From CAZMGG01 sp964565715 (GTDB lineage: Bacteria; Planctomycetota; UBA1135; UBA2386), in contig CAZMGG010000132.1 in the NCBI GenBank assembly GCA_964565715.1, positions 1 through 14,744 on the forward strand: a stretch of 14,744 nt of DNA. The letters run 5' to 3'. A model generated the notes under the pieces. It saw nothing but the letters and a program-made list of their open reading frames with translations, was not told where the DNA came from and did no database searches. Position numbers and translations under genes: made by a program. The stretch's first letter is position 1, and every line of letters begins with the position of its first letter. Below, piece after piece: positions 12,517 through 14,744 of the stretch.

Positions 12517-13436
12517 GCCTTCGGCTCCTCACCCAGGGCCTGCAGCACGCCCAGCAGCTTGCGCAGCTCGCGCACGCCCAGGTCCGTCAGCCCGCCCTCG
12601 GGCGGCTCGATGCCGTGGTCGCCCATGGCCTTCCAGAGGCCCTGCTTGGTCATGCCCATCTTCTGCGCCATCTGCCCCACTTGGTGCGCCAGGTCCTCGG
12701 TGGCGGAGCGCTTGGGCTGCTCAGCTGGCTGCTGCTCCTCGCCCTCGTCCTGATCCTCGCCGTGACTATGGCGCACAGCCCCGGCATCCTCCTCCACGAT
12801 GAACATGTCCGAGGCCCCCGTGGCGATCAGCGTGGCCGCCACGTGGGATCGCTTCATGGCCATCTTCAGGACCGTGTTCCACTGGTCGGCGATGTCGGCG
12901 TTCTCGGCCTTGCCCGGCTTCTGCCCGCTGATCGCCTTGTCGTTGGGGCCGAAGGTGGCGCCGCACCCGCCGATCTTCTTCCAGCAGTACCAGCCAGGCT
13001 CCTTCTTCGACTTCTGCACGGCCTCGACCCCGCACCGCGGGCACTTCGGCTTCGCGTTGCGGTAGCGGTACTTGCTCTCCATGGTGCTGCAGCTGCCCAA
13101 CGCCGTGGCCACAACGGCGCCCGTCGGGATGTGCGTCAGCGTGCACGTGACACGTTCCTCGCGGTGCCCGTCCTGCAGGCTGATCGTCTGCACCTGGAAC
13201 TGCGGCGCGAGCCGGAACGCCATGCAGAGCTTCTCGGCGCCCGGCTTCAGCAGCACCGGCGGCCGCGGCTTCTCGCCAGGACGCGCCTCTGTGCCCGGGA
13301 TCACGCCGTAGTGGTGATCGGGCACCATCAGCTCCTTCAGCACCTGCTGCACCAGATCGTTGGTCCGCCTGATGTCGGCAACGGCGAGCTGACCGGCTTG
13401 GGGTTCTCGGATTGCAACAGCATTCGGGTTCGTCAC
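12513..13436 (-). CDS. Zinc-ribbon phage protein, possibly ssDNA annealing
   Basis: A 307-aa protein starting at GTG 13436-13434 (GTGA overlap) with AGGAG eight bases upstream. Conserved-looking segments include HHYGVIPGTE (41-50), LLKPGAEKLCMAFRL (62-76), GHREERVTCTLTHIPTG (90-106) and CSTMESKYRYR (116-126). A zinc ribbon follows (Cys132, 135, 151, 158) and then DIADQWNTVLKMAMKRSHVA (181-200). I recognise this arrangement from a widespread phage and plasmid family usually left hypothetical. Its layout recalls single-strand-annealing recombinases of the Rad52/ERF kind, but I cannot prove that. An acidic Gln/Glu linker (about 224-245) leads to a C-terminal helical domain (about 246-307) that could bind a partner, as in SSB or RecT-like proteins. 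Family recognition is moderate; function is tentative. Confidence 0.72.
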   Translation of the reverse strand: MTNPNAVAIREPQAGQLAVADIRRTNDLVQQVLKELMVPDHHYGVIPGTEARPGEKPRPPVLLKPGAEKLCMAFRLAPQFQVQTISLQDGHREERVTCTLTHIPTGAVVATALGSCSTMESKYRYRNAKPKCPRCGVEAVQKSKKEPGWYCWKKIGGCGATFGPNDKAISGQKPGKAENADIADQWNTVLKMAMKRSHVAATLIATGASDMFIVEEDAGAVRHSHGEDQDEGEEQQPAEQPKRSATEDLAHQVGQMAQKMGMTKQGLWKAMGDHGIEPPEGGLTDLGVRELRKLLGVLQALGEEPKA

Positions 13437-13783
13437 TGCGCTCGCTCCTGTTGTTCGGCGGCCGGGATGGCCGCACCTGGATACCAGATCACCATGCCGA
13501 GGCCCCTGGCCACGGCCTCCTCTGCCTGCGCTCCGCGGCTGTTCTGCCAGCCCGGCAGCATGCAGACCGCATCGCACTCCATCAGGTGCCGGATGTCGGC
13601 CCGCAGCACCTCCCGGTAAGTCTCCTCGGGCAGCGGCCCACAGGGGCGCCCGCTGGCGCGGTCAAGCTCGGCCGGGTTCACCACGTCGTGGCCCAGCGCC
13701 CGCAACCGCTTCGCCACCGTGTCGAACACGAGGTGATTGTTGAACGGCAGCCCGCTCATCGGCCCGCTGATGTAGACCCTCAC
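13433..13783 (-). CDS. DUF4406, deoxyribosyltransferase-like protein
   Basis: A 116-aa protein from GTG 13783-13781, whose GTGA overlaps a TGA at 13782-13780 in the other frame. It shows the DUF4406 signature: YISGPMSGLPFNNHLVFD at the start, GHDVVNPAEL, ADIRHLMECDAVCMLPGW and NSRGAQAEEAVARGLGM. The fold is related to nucleoside 2-deoxyribosyltransferases, which move deoxyribose between bases; phage members may act in nucleotide metabolism, but activity is unproven. No stop separates it from the upstream zinc-finger frame, so as sequenced it could also be read as the C-terminus of a 248-aa fusion starting at 14179. Confidence 0.82.
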   Translation of the reverse strand: MRVYISGPMSGLPFNNHLVFDTVAKRLRALGHDVVNPAELDRASGRPCGPLPEETYREVLRADIRHLMECDAVCMLPGWQNSRGAQAEEAVARGLGMVIWYPGAAIPAAEQQERAQ

Positions 13784-14179
13784 TGCTGCGGGCTCCTGCG
13801 GCGGAAGTCGCGCGCGACAGGGCAGTGCGCCCAATGGGCGTCCGCCGAGGCCACCGTGCCGTCCTCGGCCCGCACAGGGCAGCCCGCAGAACACGTCCGT
13901 GGCGGTCTGCGTCGGACGCCCACAGCGCTGGCACGTGCCACTCGGGGGCAAGTGCAGGGCCCAACACGCCCGGCCCAATGGGCCCGGATACGTGCATCGG
14001 AACTTCGCGCCCGCAATGCTCGGCTCGCCGCGCAAAACCATGCGCAGCGCCATCGGTGTGCAGTGGTCGCCGGCGCGGCGCAGCGCCTCGAGGATCTGCT
14101 CCTCGCGGGCCGATCGCCGCCTCCAGGTGTGCAGGATGTCGGTGACCAGGGATCGCCGCGTCTGTCGCATCGCCTTCAT
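13780..14179 (-). CDS. Zinc-finger protein with likely frameshift
   Basis: ATG 14179-14177 overlaps the upstream stop as ATGA. The first frame is coding-like to about 13874 and holds a helical N-terminus (SAREEQILEALRRAG) and a zinc finger, CQRCGRP then VFCGLPC. Beyond it, this frame loses its GC-rich third positions, while the +1 frame gains them, reads RAEDGTVASADAHWAHCPVA and ends at TGA 13780 in a GTGA overlap with the DUF4406 start. The span of 400 bases is 133 codons plus one, consistent with one extra base near G13873. The product would be about 132 aa, probably nucleic-acid binding. Alternatives are sequencing error, programmed shift or a true fusion to DUF4406. Confidence 0.55.
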
Positions 14180-14744
14180 GCAGGTGTTGCCCTCCCGTCG
14201 CTCCAGTCGCTCAGCCGCGGCCGCAGCAGCTCGCGCTGCTCCGCGGCCCGGCGCTCCGCCACCAGCTTCTGCCGCTCCTCGGCCCGCGTGACCAGGCGGT
14301 GCGGCACGACCGGCCAGCCGTCGCCGCTCTGCACGATCGCGGCATCGGCGGTCAGGGTCGCGTACGCGGCCGCCCGAACCGGGTCGGTCAGCACGGCCAG
14401 CATGTCGAGGCAGCCGTCGCGCCGCACCTGCTCGGCGAGCTGCGGCGCCGTCGCCCGGAGAGCCGGCAGGAGCGCGTCGGTGCCGGTCAGCCCGTCGCCG
14501 CGCCGACCCTTCGTCCGCGGTGCCGGCCGCGGGATGCTCTCCAGGCGGCGCCGGGGCTCGGGCGCCGGCAGGGGGCGAGGGTCGGCCGCCGGCCGCTGCA
14601 GGACGCGGCCGCGCTCGACGAGCTGCTCGAGGTCCTCGAGGCTCACCCCGAGGTCGGCTGCCACGGCCCGCCGGTCGGCCCGGTCCGAGACGACCCGGCA
14701 GTAGGCGCGCCGGGCGGTCCAGTCGCGCTCGGCCTCGTCGGCGC
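14176..14744 (-). CDS. Hypothetical protein, HTH-like (5' end cut by window)
   Basis: The frame is open from the right window edge to TGA 14178-14176, giving at least 188 visible residues; a GTG at 14664 is internal to a continuous frame, so the true start is probably outside. The visible N-terminus (DRRAVAADLGVSLEDLEQLV) resembles a helix-turn-helix. Then comes a Pro/Arg-rich linker (about residues 50-75), a helical part (ALRATAPQLAEQVRRDGCLD) and a charged C-terminal helix (RAEERQKLVAERRAAEQREL). It overlaps the zinc-finger gene by ATGA. I do not recognise the family; a regulatory or replication role is possible. Confidence 0.6.
   Translation of the reverse strand, partial: ADEAERDWTARRAYCRVVSDRADRRAVAADLGVSLEDLEQLVERGRVLQRPAADPRPLPAPEPRRRLESIPRPAPRTKGRRGDGLTGTDALLPALRATAPQLAEQVRRDGCLDMLAVLTDPVRAAAYATLTADAAIVQSGDGWPVVPHRLVTRAEERQKLVAERRAAEQRELLRPRLSDWSDGRATPA

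Noticed and set aside
11808..13619. 603-codon plus-strand open frame
   Set aside because: It spans the small terminase, the non-coding gap and the 307-aa gene in antisense; no motif or ribosome-binding site supports it.
1..14744. CRISPR arrays, tRNA or rRNA genes, insertion sequences and attachment sites
   Set aside because: No regular repeat-spacer pattern, cloverleaf-like sequence, transposase or integrase, or paired terminal repeats were seen on either strand.

Overview
The window is a stretch of a tailed double-stranded DNA phage or prophage (Caudoviricetes, siphovirus-like). It is very GC-rich, with coding third positions almost all G or C. Every gene I can support is on the minus strand, so transcription runs from high to low coordinates. 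The terminase, gpW-like, portal and head-tail joining genes follow the order of phage lambda. The host looks like a high-GC bacterium, probably a proteobacterium, but nothing here fixes the species. I see no integrase, repressor, tRNA, rRNA, CRISPR array or insertion sequence.

Layout in transcription order. Early/recombination end (14744-12307): a 5'-truncated gene with a helix-turn-helix-like start; a zinc-finger gene that changes frame near 13873; a DUF4406 (nucleoside deoxyribosyltransferase-like) gene; a 307-aa zinc-ribbon protein of a phage family probably tied to recombination; and a 69-aa protein. Next comes a G-rich gap (12306-12161), a reasonable place for the packaging (cos) site. 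Packaging and head genes follow: small terminase (Nu1-like), large terminase (GpA), an 81-aa zinc-ribbon protein, a 632-aa tandem SGNH/acetylesterase with a gpW-like C-terminus, the lambda-B-type portal, a prohead protease with a C-terminal scaffold-like region, a Mu gpT-like major capsid protein and a decoration-like protein. Last come head-tail and tail genes: a 59-aa protein, an FII-like joining protein, gpZ- and gpU-like proteins, a 124-aa tail protein, and the tail tube protein, which runs off the window at base 1.

The genes are tightly packed. Six junctions are GTGA and four are ATGA four-base start/stop overlaps, and one is a one-base TGATG overlap, so translational coupling is likely. 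Only two gaps of about 60 bases interrupt the head and tail genes (3836-3897 and 9518-9580).

The most unusual gene is at 7619-9517. Two sialate-O-acetylesterase-like domains, the first lacking catalytic residues and the second retaining them, are joined by a Pro/Ala/Thr linker to a domain resembling lambda gpW. It sits exactly where gpW lies, between large terminase and portal. This suggests a carbohydrate esterase built into the head-tail neck. Other notable points are the nested scaffold start with its own ribosome-binding site, the mix of lambda-like packaging genes with a Mu-like capsid, dyad symmetries at the esterase start, a G-quadruplex-capable tract before the terminase, and a likely frameshift upstream of the DUF4406 gene.
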